A DNA stretch of 64,000 nucleotides from Chryseobacterium sp. FP211-J200. GTDB taxonomy: Bacteria > Bacteroidota > Bacteroidia > Flavobacteriales > Weeksellaceae. The stretch spans positions 1 to 64,000 of the forward strand of contig NZ_LSHB01000001.1 of NCBI RefSeq assembly GCF_001643375.1. Direction: 5' to 3'. Of this stretch, positions 43,146 through 52,303 are shown in pieces. Position numbers and translations under genes: made by a program. Each line of letters starts with the position of its first letter. Position 1 is the first letter of the stretch. The notes beneath the pieces are model-generated. The model was given only the letters and a program-made list of their open reading frames with translations, did not search any database and was not told the origin of the DNA.

Positions 43146-46100
43146 ATGAAAAAAAATTTTTATTTTCTATTTGCAATTTTCATTGCAAACATTTTCTCTG
43201 CGCAATCTGATTTGGTAACATGGGGTTTGACCTCAAATGGAGGTGTAAAGTACTCGGACAGTAGAATCGTTGCAACACCAATTACTACAAGTGAAAATCC
43301 AATCTCCTATGACGCACAAGGTATGAAGGTCACAGGTTGGAACAATGGGAATGTTGAACACTATCGTTATTTTGGATTCTCTGTAGGCTCGAGTGATGGA
43401 AATCCTGTTAACTTATCCAATTTAGCTTTCGAGCAAGAAAGTTTAAATGCTAGTGTCAAAAATTATACCGTTCGATATTATATAGCACCGGATGGCAATA
43501 ATGTGGATGATTGGAACTTCTTTTACAGCGTCAATGCTCCAATCTTGGTGAATAACGAATCCATTAGCAGTAATTCTGTTAAGAACATACCTCTTAACGT
43601 CACCATTTCCGGAACCAAAAGACTGATCGTTAGATTCTACACATCTGGAAATGATTGGGGTGCAGGCTGGCGGATCAAAGTCAATTCTTTGAAGATTACC
43701 AATGCACAGCAAGTTGCACCCGTTGCCAACAACGATACTTTCACAGCATACAAAAACATCGAGACAGACCTTGACATATTTGCGAACGATGTCCCTTCAA
43801 CAAACCTTAGTTCAGTCACTGTAACACAGCAGCCAAGCCACGGAACATTGACTATAAATGGCATGACAAATGTCACCTACAAACCTACAACAGGCTACAC
43901 AGGCTCAGATAGTTTCAAATATAAGACCAGCAATGCTGTAGGGATTTCTAATGAGGCTACTGCTAATATCAATGTAGTGGAAAGTGTAAATGCACCTTTG
44001 GTAAGATGGAACAATTCCAATTATCAGCCTACAGCCTACAACAGCTATATTACCGTTGGCGATGTTACATCGACTGCGAATCTTTCATATACTGAAAATG
44101 TTTCAGTCAATGGCGTTAGTTACAACGCCTTTCAAACCACTGGATGGCCAGATAAAAATGCACAGACAATAGATACATCAAAATATGTACAATTCACGAT
44201 CAGTCCAAAGGTTGGTTACAAACTTAATTTGTCAGAATTCAATTTTCTGTGTGCGATGCAGGGCGGCGATGCAAATATCAGAATCGATTACTCTTTGAAA
44301 CCTGATTTCTCAGATCCAGTTACAATCCTTCCACAAACGACGATCAACGGTAACCTGTCGACAATTTCTCTTACAAATTTTTCCAAGCCAATAGCAACAG
44401 ATGGTCAAGTCGTATTTTTGAGGGTGTATGTCTACAATACTTGGAATGCAATGCAAATTTTGCTTCGAAATGGACAAAGTGTAGGGCCGATATTCAATGG
44501 TACTGTGGAATATAGTAGTACGGTTCCTCTTGCATATAATGACACGATCACAAACATCGTAAATAATGATATCGATATCAATGTCCTAGTGAATGATGAT
44601 TACAGTAATAAGATCACATCACTCACTTACACACAGCCTGCACATGGAACAACGCTGATCAATGCCGATAGAACGATTAACTATATTCCAGCAAAGGATT
44701 ATGTGGGTTCAGACTCTTTCACTTACTATATTACAAACCAATATGGTGTGTCCAATGTAGCAATGGTTAATATCACTAATAATGTTAACAGTACCTCACC
44801 ACTGGTGAGATGGGATAAGACAGATTTTACTCCAACCACCTTCCAATCATTCATTGGATCGACGCCTGTGACAACAAAAGGTGGTCTGAACATTAAAGTT
44901 GGTGGAGAAACCAATCCTAGAACTTACTATGTAGAGACCAATGGAAACAATACAACATTCAATAGTTCAAGATATGTCCAGTTTGTATTAGACAATACAA
45001 GTACCAAAAAGACTGTGGAACCAAAGACTTTCACCTATGTTGCCAAAGGAACTGCTGGTGCAAAATATGAGATCAGATATTCCAAGGATGCTAATTTTTC
45101 CAATGAAGTTGTACTTTCCAGTGGCTTGGTCCCAACGGACTATACGCTTCAAAGTTTCAATTTTGATGAGGGTCTCAAATTGGAACCTGGTGAAAAGGTT
45201 TATATCAGACTATTCCTTTACAACAGTTTCTACGTACAATTCGTAATGCAGTTCATTACTGGAGGCATGGGACCACAGACCGATGGTTTATATTACAACA
45301 GCGTGTACTCTCCAAACAGTACCATCTGGTTGAACCCTACCAATCCACATTGGAGCAACGGGATCCCAACAGCGACTAAAAATGCAATTGTCGATACCAA
45401 TTATAACACTTCTGTATATGGCAACTTCGAAAGCAAAGATCTGACGATCAATGCTGGTGCTAGCATCACAATCAACGCGGGAGGCTCTGTTACAGTGAAG
45501 GGACAGGTCATCAACAATGCAAACGCTGCTGACTTCACTATCGAAAATGAAGGGAATCTATTACAAACTAGCAATAGTCCAAATACAGGGAAAATAACGG
45601 TCAAGAAGTCCGCAGTAATTCCAAAAATGGGTTACAACTATTGGTCATCACCAGTTTCTGGGCAAAATCTTTATCAATTCTCGGAAGGTTACAATCAAGC
45701 AACTACAACAGGTACAGGAACGCCTTGGAACAGATTCTATGTCTACAACGAGTCCAACGATTATTTCGTAACTTCGATAGCCAATGAGATTACTGTGAAT
45801 TCTACATCTGTATTTCAACCAGCAAGAGGTTATGCGATCAGAGGTAAGAATAGTTTTCCAGACAAAATTACGAGCACTTCTCCAGCTTCAGTGTTTGAGT
45901 TTGTAGGAACGCCTCAGAATGGAGATTTCTCTTACACTTTGAAATATACGAACGCTGCACACGGATACAATATGGTGGGTAATCCTTATCCTTCAAATCT
46001 TAGTTTTGATGACCTCTTTGCAGTCAACAGTACAAAGATCAATGGTGTTGCATATTGCTGGACAAACAATGATGGTCAAGTAATAGCACAGCAAAGTAGC

Positions 46101-46973
46101 AACTATAAAGGTAACAACTATGCGATATACAATGGGTCTGGTGGAGTTTCTGCAACTTATTATGGCAGCAACAATAGAAAGCCTACTGGTGTCGTATCAG
46201 TTGGTCAGGGTTTTATAGTTCTTGCCAAAGCAGCAGGTAAGAACCAGCCTTTGATCTTCAACAACACAATGAGGTCTGGTGAGAAAGCCAACTTCTACAA
46301 CAAAAGTAATAAGAAAGATAGATTTTGGTTAGAACTGAAATCGCCTACAGATGCCAATAATGAGATATTGCTAGGTTACATCGAGAATGCTACAAACAAT
46401 TTCGAAACGAACTTTGACACAGAATTATTAGCCGTTGGAAATGATTCTTTCTGGAGTATCTTGGATACTAAAAAATTAGGCATCCAGGCAAGACAGGCAC
46501 CTTTGTACAATGATGACGTTATCAAACTAGGCTTCAAAGCTTCAGTATCGGGTAATTATACAATCACTATCACAGATAAAGAAGGTGTTTTCTCAGAGTC
46601 ACAAACGGTTTACTTAAAAGATAGATATTTAAATAAGGTTACAAATATTAGCACTGAATCCTATGTTTTTGCAACCAACGAAGGACAATATGAAGATAGA
46701 TTCGAGATCATCTACAGGTTTACAGAAACTTTAGGAACAGATAATTCTGTTAAAAAAGGAATCGAGATCTACAAAGACACACAAAACTTCATTGTCAGGT
46801 CAGACGAAAACCTTGAAAATATAAGTGTTTATGATGCTGTTGGAAGATTGATATTCAATATAAAAAATGCCAAGAAAGAAGTTTTGATCAATAAAACAGA
46901 TCTTTCAGAAGGCATGTATATCATAAAAGCGAATTCTAGAAATACAACGATGACAAAGAAAGTTTTAAAATAA
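43146..46973 (+). CDS. large T9SS-secreted, Ig/cadherin-like repeat surface protein
   Basis: This 1275-residue protein has a Sec signal peptide (cleavage after FSAQ, residue 20). The body alternates three copies of a carbohydrate-binding-like module (near residues 23, 283 and 555, each starting with a V-x-W and containing S-x-Y-V-Q-F or Y-F-G-F strands) with two cadherin-like Ig modules (about residues 195-275 and 460-545; NDTFTAYKN, YTGSDSFKY, YVGSDSFTY). From about residue 725 comes a further beta-rich region with GYNYWSSPV near 835. The last about 75 residues (ISVYDAVGRLIFN ... DLSEGMYIIKAN) are a type A T9SS sorting domain. It is probably an adhesin or glycan-binding surface protein. Confidence 0.88.
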   Translation: MKKNFYFLFAIFIANIFSAQSDLVTWGLTSNGGVKYSDSRIVATPITTSENPISYDAQGMKVTGWNNGNVEHYRYFGFSVGSSDGNPVNLSNLAFEQESLNASVKNYTVRYYIAPDGNNVDDWNFFYSVNAPILVNNESISSNSVKNIPLNVTISGTKRLIVRFYTSGNDWGAGWRIKVNSLKITNAQQVAPVANNDTFTAYKNIETDLDIFANDVPSTNLSSVTVTQQPSHGTLTINGMTNVTYKPTTGYTGSDSFKYKTSNAVGISNEATANINVVESVNAPLVRWNNSNYQPTAYNSYITVGDVTSTANLSYTENVSVNGVSYNAFQTTGWPDKNAQTIDTSKYVQFTISPKVGYKLNLSEFNFLCAMQGGDANIRIDYSLKPDFSDPVTILPQTTINGNLSTISLTNFSKPIATDGQVVFLRVYVYNTWNAMQILLRNGQSVGPIFNGTVEYSSTVPLAYNDTITNIVNNDIDINVLVNDDYSNKITSLTYTQPAHGTTLINADRTINYIPAKDYVGSDSFTYYITNQYGVSNVAMVNITNNVNSTSPLVRWDKTDFTPTTFQSFIGSTPVTTKGGLNIKVGGETNPRTYYVETNGNNTTFNSSRYVQFVLDNTSTKKTVEPKTFTYVAKGTAGAKYEIRYSKDANFSNEVVLSSGLVPTDYTLQSFNFDEGLKLEPGEKVYIRLFLYNSFYVQFVMQFITGGMGPQTDGLYYNSVYSPNSTIWLNPTNPHWSNGIPTATKNAIVDTNYNTSVYGNFESKDLTINAGASITINAGGSVTVKGQVINNANAADFTIENEGNLLQTSNSPNTGKITVKKSAVIPKMGYNYWSSPVSGQNLYQFSEGYNQATTTGTGTPWNRFYVYNESNDYFVTSIANEITVNSTSVFQPARGYAIRGKNSFPDKITSTSPASVFEFVGTPQNGDFSYTLKYTNAAHGYNMVGNPYPSNLSFDDLFAVNSTKINGVAYCWTNNDGQVIAQQSSNYKGNNYAIYNGSGGVSATYYGSNNRKPTGVVSVGQGFIVLAKAAGKNQPLIFNNTMRSGEKANFYNKSNKKDRFWLELKSPTDANNEILLGYIENATNNFETNFDTELLAVGNDSFWSILDTKKLGIQARQAPLYNDDVIKLGFKASVSGNYTITITDKEGVFSESQTVYLKDRYLNKVTNISTESYVFATNEGQYEDRFEIIYRFTETLGTDNSVKKGIEIYKDTQNFIVRSDENLENISVYDAVGRLIFNIKNAKKEVLINKTDLSEGMYIIKANSRNTTMTKKVLK

Positions 46974-46996
46974 CACATTAAAACTTGGAAATTTCA

Positions 46997-47028
46997 AAAC
47001 CATCAGAATTATTTTTGATGGTTTTTTG
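46997..47028 (+). terminator. terminator of the T9SS surface protein gene
   Basis: AAACCATCA and TGATGGTTT pair around a 10-base AT-rich loop and a T-run follows. Confidence 0.85.
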
Positions 47029-47061
47029 TTTATAATCTATTAAAATTCATAATTTCGCTCT

Positions 47062-47697
47062 ATGTCATTAGAATTAGTTTTAAAATATTTTCCCGATATC
47101 ACCAGCGAGCAAAAAGACCAGTTCGCCGAATTAGAAACCTTATACAAAGATTGGAATGAGAAGATCAACGTCATCTCCAGAAAAGATACAGACAGTCTCT
47201 ATGAAAAGCACATTCTCCATTCTTTAGGCATTGCAAAGATCATGGAATTTGCAGACAACACAAAGGTCCTAGACATTGGTACTGGTGGCGGTTTTCCAGG
47301 AATTCCATTAGCGATTTTATTTCCAAATGCACAATTCACATTAGTCGATAGTATTGGTAAAAAGATCACCGTTGTAAAAGGTGTTGCAGAAAGTCTGGGC
47401 TTGAAGAATGTGACGGCGCATCATATGCGAGCGGAACAGTTGAAAGAGAAATTTCATTTTGTGGTAAGCAGAGCTGTGACGCAAATGCCGATTTTTCTGA
47501 CTTGGTTGCGGGGAAAATTCGAGAAAGAGCAATTCAATCCAAAGCACAATGGCGTCATTTATCTCAAAGGTGGTGACCTTGGTGAAGAGCTAGCCGGAAT
47601 CAAATGCGAGATCTTCCAACTGAAAAATTATTTCGAAGAGGAATTCTTTGACACCAAAAAAGTCGTATATCTATCAAAAGGTAATTTTAATAATTAA
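47062..47697 (+). CDS. rsmG: 16S rRNA (guanine(527)-N7)-methyltransferase
   Basis: This 211-residue enzyme is full length. Landmarks are the N-terminal YKDWNEKINVISRKD near residue 29, the SAM motif VLDIGTGGGFPGIPLAI near residue 69, FTLVDSIGKK and VVSRAV near 136. It makes m7G527 in helix 18 of 16S rRNA; loss of this enzyme gives low-level streptomycin resistance in other bacteria. It is not next to parA/parB or gid genes here, unlike the classical arrangement. Confidence 0.93.
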   Translation: MSLELVLKYFPDITSEQKDQFAELETLYKDWNEKINVISRKDTDSLYEKHILHSLGIAKIMEFADNTKVLDIGTGGGFPGIPLAILFPNAQFTLVDSIGKKITVVKGVAESLGLKNVTAHHMRAEQLKEKFHFVVSRAVTQMPIFLTWLRGKFEKEQFNPKHNGVIYLKGGDLGEELAGIKCEIFQLKNYFEEEFFDTKKVVYLSKGNFNN

Positions 47698-47708
47698 AAG
47701 AAACGATC

Positions 47709-48128
47709 ATGAAGAAAGTATTTATCTTATCAATGATGGCGGTTTTTGCCAGAGCAGTTACATCTTGTAACGACAATGATGATTACACGCAGATCACAGA
47801 AGTGTATGCATCAAAGGTTGATAGCGTACAAATTCCATTGGATACGATGGCTGTAGGAGTTACTCAGGAATTGAGGGTTTATTCTACATTTACTAAAACT
47901 TGTGAAGGGATCTATAGCTATGATTACAACTACACCAATGACTCCGTGAGAACAGTGGCCAACTTTGGTTTCAAGACCAATGAAGCTTGTGGCGACGGAA
48001 CTTATGTGGATGGCAGCCGTATCAATTTCAAACCAGTGAAGACAGGAACTTACACTTTCAAATTCTGGACAGGAAAAGATGCTGCAGGAGCCAATACCTA
48101 TATTGAGAAGAAAGTAGCGGTATTGTAG
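47709..48128 (+). CDS. putative lipoprotein of unknown function
   Basis: This 139-residue protein has a lipoprotein signal: after a hydrophobic stretch, the lipobox AVTSC puts Cys20 as the lipid-modified residue, followed by an acidic NDNDD that favours outer-membrane sorting in many Gram-negatives. The mature part is short and beta-rich with two further cysteines (TKTCEGIYSY, NEACGDGTY) that could form a disulphide. I do not recognise a family. It follows rsmG after 11 bases on the same strand. Confidence 0.72.
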   Translation: MKKVFILSMMAVFARAVTSCNDNDDYTQITEVYASKVDSVQIPLDTMAVGVTQELRVYSTFTKTCEGIYSYDYNYTNDSVRTVANFGFKTNEACGDGTYVDGSRINFKPVKTGTYTFKFWTGKDAAGANTYIEKKVAVL

Positions 48129-48166
48129 GTTTCAATGAATTTTCAATTTCAAAAAAACAATTATAA

Positions 48167-48676
48167 GTGAGACTTCTTATTTCAATTTTATTAATGACAA
48201 TTTTCTGTTCTTGTTCGGAATATGTCAAGCAGGAAAATTATATTAGCAAAGACATTGAAATTGATTTCCCTGTTGGTTGGAACATGACTGATAATGAAGA
48301 TTTCGGTGCTGGAAAATACTTTGCGATCGAAAAAAGTGGATTAAGTTCCAGTGGCCTGGTAACAATTTCTTTCGTGGAAAAAGATTACGACCTGCAAGAG
48401 TAGATCAATCTTAATATTAAAGAGATACAGTCGAATCTTATCTTACAAAAAGCAGATGTGAAATTTGAAAAAATAGAAAAAAGTAAATTTCAAAATACAG
48501 ATGCACTTTCTGCTAATTATAAAATGAAATTATTGGGTCTTGCACATAGCGGCAAAATATATGCATTTGCCAAAAATGGAAAAGTGTTTGCGTTTATACA
48601 ACAAGGTGCTGACGAAGATAGTTCCGGAAATATAGAAGGTTTTGATCATCTTCAAAATAATCTAAAAATCAAATGA
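48167..48676 (+). pseudogene. lipoprotein gene interrupted by one in-frame amber codon
   Basis: A GTG at 48167 opens a frame coding for a lipoprotein signal (TIFCSC) and a domain beginning IEIDFPVGWNM. It meets a TAG at 48401-48403 and then continues in the same frame without any other stop to TGA at 48674-48676 (KFEKIEKSKFQN ... FAFIQQGADED). The two parts together make about 169 residues, like a PsbP/DUF1795-type lipoprotein. A single base change explains the break (CAG/GAG/AAG-type codon to TAG). Either it is a recent pseudogene, a sequencing error, or a read-through case. Confidence 0.7.
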
Positions 48677-48748
48677 CATATTGTCAAAAAAAATCATTGT
48701 AAACTTTGCGTTAAAAATTCAGATTCAACCAAAAAAATAATTAAATTG

Positions 48749-48774
48749 AGCCTTTACTTCAAAAGGCTTTTTTT
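48749..48774 (+). terminator. terminator-like hairpin abutting the addB-like start codon
   Basis: AGCCTTT and AAAGGCT pair around a 6-base loop and a run of seven T ends directly at the ATG of the next gene. It can be the terminator of the broken lipoprotein gene, but any transcript entering the addB-like gene from upstream must also pass it. Confidence 0.7.
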
Positions 48775-51468
48775 ATGCAGTTTCTCCACAGGATCATCTC
48801 AGAATTATTAGAAAATTACAAAGACCTTTCAGCGTTGGACATCGTCTTACCTGGAAAGCGTCCAATGGTCTTCATCAAAAGGATTTTGCAGGAAAAGCAG
48901 TACCAAGGCCTTCTTCCTAATTTCGTGACGATAGACGAACTCATCGCAGAACTTTCTGAAGATCTTGAAATCAAGGGAATCGCACTTTGGCTTTTCGCTT
49001 ATCGAACTTATCAAAAAGTAGATTCTTCCGAAGATTTTTCCGGCTTCCTCAAATGGTTTCCAACCTTGCAAAAAGATTGGGACGATATGATGAAGTTCTC
49101 AGAAAATGACCAAAAGATCCTCGAATGGATGTTGGACGAAGAGCGCATCAAAAACTGGGGCGAAGACCTTGGCGACGAGGATAACGCTAGAAAGAGAAAC
49201 CTCAATTTCTGGCGAAAAATGAACGAGTTTCTGCCACTTCTCAAATCAGACTTAAGGAAAGAAAATCTCGCAACTTCCGGAATGATCTATCAGGAAGCAT
49301 TTTCAAAATTAGAAACTTTTGCAAAGTCAACTCAAAATCACTTTGTTTTCTGTGGTTTTAACGCATTATCTCGAGTTGAGGAACAGCTCGTCCGCAAACT
49401 TTTGCAATGGAACAAAGCTGAAACCTATTTCCAGGCAGACAAATATTACATTGATGATGCAAGACAGGAATCCGGAAAATTCCTCAGAGAAACCATCAAG
49501 TGGAAAGAATTCGACCTATACAGAAACTTCAACTGGATCGATGACCAATTCTCTCAACCAAAAAATATCAAAACCTACGAAGTTTCCGGAAACATCGTTC
49601 AGGCAAAGGTTTTACCAGAACTTCTGAAAAAAATTCCAAAAGAAGAATTGTCAGAAACAGCTTTGGTCTTGTTGGACGAAAATCTTCTGCCAGCCGTTCT
49701 GGACAGCTTGACTTCCGTGGAAAGCGTGAACATTACGATGGGATTTCCGTTGAAGAATCTGTCATTCAGCAACGCGATCAAAAAACTATTTTACCTTCAA
49801 AAACAACAAGAGAAAAAGTCGTCCAGCTACTATTACGCCGATGTTTTACCAATCCTGGAAGAACTTCCGAATGACGAGATAGATGGCGCAATCATTCAGG
49901 AATTCATTGCAAAGATCGAGGAACGGAATATCGTCTATATCTCAAAAAATCTCTTAGCAGAATTACTCGGAAACTTGAGTTATTTTCAGCTTCTTCAAAA
50001 ACCAGAATCAACACAGGACTTTTTAGATCTGTTAATTAAATTCTGTTACGAATTGAAATTCAAAGAACTGGATGACATCCAATATGAGAATGTGGCACAT
50101 TTTGAAAAGGTTTTCAAAGTCATCAAAAACCAGTTGTTGCCTTATAAAATTGAGATCAAGATCGAGACTTTGGAAGTCCTCATCAATCAATTGGTGAACA
50201 CAGAAAGTATTGATTTCGTGGGCGAACCATTGGCAGGATTTCAAATTATGGGACTTTTGGAAACACGACTTTTGAACTTCAAAAACATCATTCTCCTTTC
50301 AGTCAACGAGGGGAAATTGCCATTAGGTAATACTCAAAATACTTACATACCATTCGATGTCCGCAAGAATTTTGGATTGAACACTTTCCTTGAAAATGAC
50401 AGCATCTACGCTTATCATTTTTATAGATTAATTCGAGATTCTCAAAATGTCCATCTACTTTACAACGCTTTGAGTTCGGGCGTAAATACAGGCGAAAAAA
50501 GCCGATTCATCACTCAACTTGAAATGGAAAGTCCACACCGGATCGAACATATCATTATAGAAAATACCTCTGAACCTATCTCTCAAGAGTTGATGAAAAT
50601 CGAGAAAAATGAAGCGGTGATACAACTTTTAAACGAATGGAAAAACCGCGTTTCTGCGTCGCATCTCGTCACTTATCTTTACAATCCAATTGATTTTTAT
50701 CTCAATCAAATCCTTAAAACGAGAGAAACCAACGAGATCGAAGAAGAACTTTCGCAAAGAAATTACGGGAATCTCGTCCATTATGCCTTACAATTTTTGC
50801 ACGAGCCAATCAAAGGTAGAATCCTATCAATTAAAGATTTGGAAGACTTACTTCAAAAAGTAGATGAATCGATAGAGGACGCCATCGAAAAGCTAAAACA
50901 CCAATCCGAATTCTATGAACGCGGAATGAATTTCATTCACAAAGAAATTGCAAAAAGAGTAGTGCGAAACATAGTCGAATACGATTTGGAATTAGTCAAA
51001 AATGGTTCAGCTCTAGAAATCATCGACCTCGAAAAAGAGATCAACTGTGATTTTTATCTTGACGAAAATCGAGAAGACAAAATCAGTTTCTACGGTTTCA
51101 TTGATAGGATTGACAAACTCGACGGAATCACGCGCGTCATTGATTATAAAACAGCGAAACCTAAAAATCTTACGGTTAATTTAGGAAAAAACAAAGAGGA
51201 AAAGTTGCCAGAATTATTCTTCCGAGACGATTACAAACAAGCTTTACAATTATCAATCTATAAGTTTTGCATCACCAATTCTTTAAACATCAAGCCAGAA
51301 AATGTGGAAACCGCAATCTGGTCTTTCGCAGAAGTGAAGAATGGTCCACAAAACCTTAATTTCATCGATATTGAAGATTCTGAAGTGGAAGATTCCATCA
51401 GAAATCTAATTGCGGAAATCTTGAATCCTGAAGTTCCTTTTGAGGAAAAAGAGAAAGTGAGTTGGTAA
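48775..51468 (+). CDS. PD-(D/E)XK nuclease family protein (AddB-like)
   Basis: This 897-residue protein matches the AddB/RecB-nuclease type of Bacteroidota. The N-terminal DIVLPGKRPMVFIKRIL is the family start, which fixes ATG 48775. A degenerate helicase-like middle region follows; Walker A is not intact. The C-terminal nuclease domain shows the NYGNLVHYALQFL helix with His near residue 665 and the metal-binding Asp...Asp-Tyr-Lys in GFIDRID and VIDYKTAK near residues 776-797. It should process DNA ends for recombination with an AddA helicase, whose gene is not in this window. An obvious four-cysteine Fe-S set is not seen. Confidence 0.85.
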   Translation: MQFLHRIISELLENYKDLSALDIVLPGKRPMVFIKRILQEKQYQGLLPNFVTIDELIAELSEDLEIKGIALWLFAYRTYQKVDSSEDFSGFLKWFPTLQKDWDDMMKFSENDQKILEWMLDEERIKNWGEDLGDEDNARKRNLNFWRKMNEFLPLLKSDLRKENLATSGMIYQEAFSKLETFAKSTQNHFVFCGFNALSRVEEQLVRKLLQWNKAETYFQADKYYIDDARQESGKFLRETIKWKEFDLYRNFNWIDDQFSQPKNIKTYEVSGNIVQAKVLPELLKKIPKEELSETALVLLDENLLPAVLDSLTSVESVNITMGFPLKNLSFSNAIKKLFYLQKQQEKKSSSYYYADVLPILEELPNDEIDGAIIQEFIAKIEERNIVYISKNLLAELLGNLSYFQLLQKPESTQDFLDLLIKFCYELKFKELDDIQYENVAHFEKVFKVIKNQLLPYKIEIKIETLEVLINQLVNTESIDFVGEPLAGFQIMGLLETRLLNFKNIILLSVNEGKLPLGNTQNTYIPFDVRKNFGLNTFLENDSIYAYHFYRLIRDSQNVHLLYNALSSGVNTGEKSRFITQLEMESPHRIEHIIIENTSEPISQELMKIEKNEAVIQLLNEWKNRVSASHLVTYLYNPIDFYLNQILKTRETNEIEEELSQRNYGNLVHYALQFLHEPIKGRILSIKDLEDLLQKVDESIEDAIEKLKHQSEFYERGMNFIHKEIAKRVVRNIVEYDLELVKNGSALEIIDLEKEINCDFYLDENREDKISFYGFIDRIDKLDGITRVIDYKTAKPKNLTVNLGKNKEEKLPELFFRDDYKQALQLSIYKFCITNSLNIKPENVETAIWSFAEVKNGPQNLNFIDIEDSEVEDSIRNLIAEILNPEVPFEEKEKVSW

Positions 51469-51485
51469 TTTTTAGTAGCACTAAG

Positions 51486-51563
51486 ACTTCGACTCCGCTC
51501 AGCCTGAAACTGTTAAAAATAAACGATTAGTATTAGAGTTGTCACACTGAGCGGAGTCAAAGT
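51486..51563. repeat. GACTCCGCTCAG inverted repeat between convergent genes
   Basis: Arms at 51486-51502 and 51547-51563 share GACTCCGCTCAG and flanking ACTT on one side, in opposite orientation, with 44 bases between. The outer sequence TGTCACACTGAGCGGAGTC has the form of a short intergenic repeat I associate with many Flavobacteriia genomes (memory, not checked here). It lies between the stops of the addB-like and amidase genes and could serve as a bidirectional transcription end. Confidence 0.65.
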
Positions 51564-51590
51564 GTTCTGTATTCGCGATAAGTTCAGAAT

Positions 51591-52241
51591 TTATGGCTGA
51601 CTTTTCAATTTCAAATCCGTCACTTTCGCTCTCACTTTTTTCATAAAATCATCGCCTGGATCAGCTTTTCCAGTGAAATATTTCGGATCAGATTCCTTCC
51701 AAAGTTTTGAATTTCGGAAAACACCATATTCCGAATGTCCGATAAGATATTCAATCGGATATTTTTTGGTTAAATATCTTACCAGTTCGGCGTTGGCTTC
51801 CACTTGTTTGTCGGTCAACGGTTGCGCTTTGCTTCCGATATTCTCAACGCCAATGGCACAATAATTCAGGCCGATCGTGTGTCTGGCAAATAGTTCTGGG
51901 TCTACCAATTGATAAATCGTTCCGTCCCTGTCGATGATGAAGTGAGAAGAGACATTCAGTGAACTTTGCTTTTTCAGCGTGGATCTTTGATTCTCAAGAT
52001 GCAGATTGTTAAAATATCTAAAGTTGGATTCGACTGTTCCACCAGCTGTGTAATGCAATACGATTATTTTCGGCGTGATTTTCGGGGTTTTCTGATTTAG
52101 ACCATGATGTTCCTTCATGTAGTCCACACTCAGCTTGATCTTTTCTTTAGAATAATCGATCGGTTTCTGTATGATCTTTATATTCTGAGCCTGCAATAGA
52201 AAGCAAGAACTCAGAAATAATATTTGCAAAAGTTTAGTCAT
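51591..52241 (-). CDS. N-acetylmuramoyl-L-alanine amidase (Amidase_2 type)
   Basis: This 216-residue secreted protein has a Sec signal (cleavage after LQAQ, residue 19) and a zinc amidase domain. The first ligand is His in IIVLHYTAGG near residue 62, the second is in IGHSEYG near 168, and the third is the Asp of KADPGDDF near 196. Members cut the bond between muramic acid and L-Ala in peptidoglycan, often on released or anhydro-muropeptides. The DUF1287 gene lies about 60 bases upstream on the same strand, and both are exported envelope enzymes. Confidence 0.88.
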   Translation of the reverse strand: MTKLLQILFLSSCFLLQAQNIKIIQKPIDYSKEKIKLSVDYMKEHHGLNQKTPKITPKIIVLHYTAGGTVESNFRYFNNLHLENQRSTLKKQSSLNVSSHFIIDRDGTIYQLVDPELFARHTIGLNYCAIGVENIGSKAQPLTDKQVEANAELVRYLTKKYPIEYLIGHSEYGVFRNSKLWKESDPKYFTGKADPGDDFMKKVRAKVTDLKLKSQP

Positions 52242-52303
52242 AAATATTTTAAATCACAAAAGTCACAATTTTTTTTAATTAATCAATTATCATTCATCGA
52301 TTA

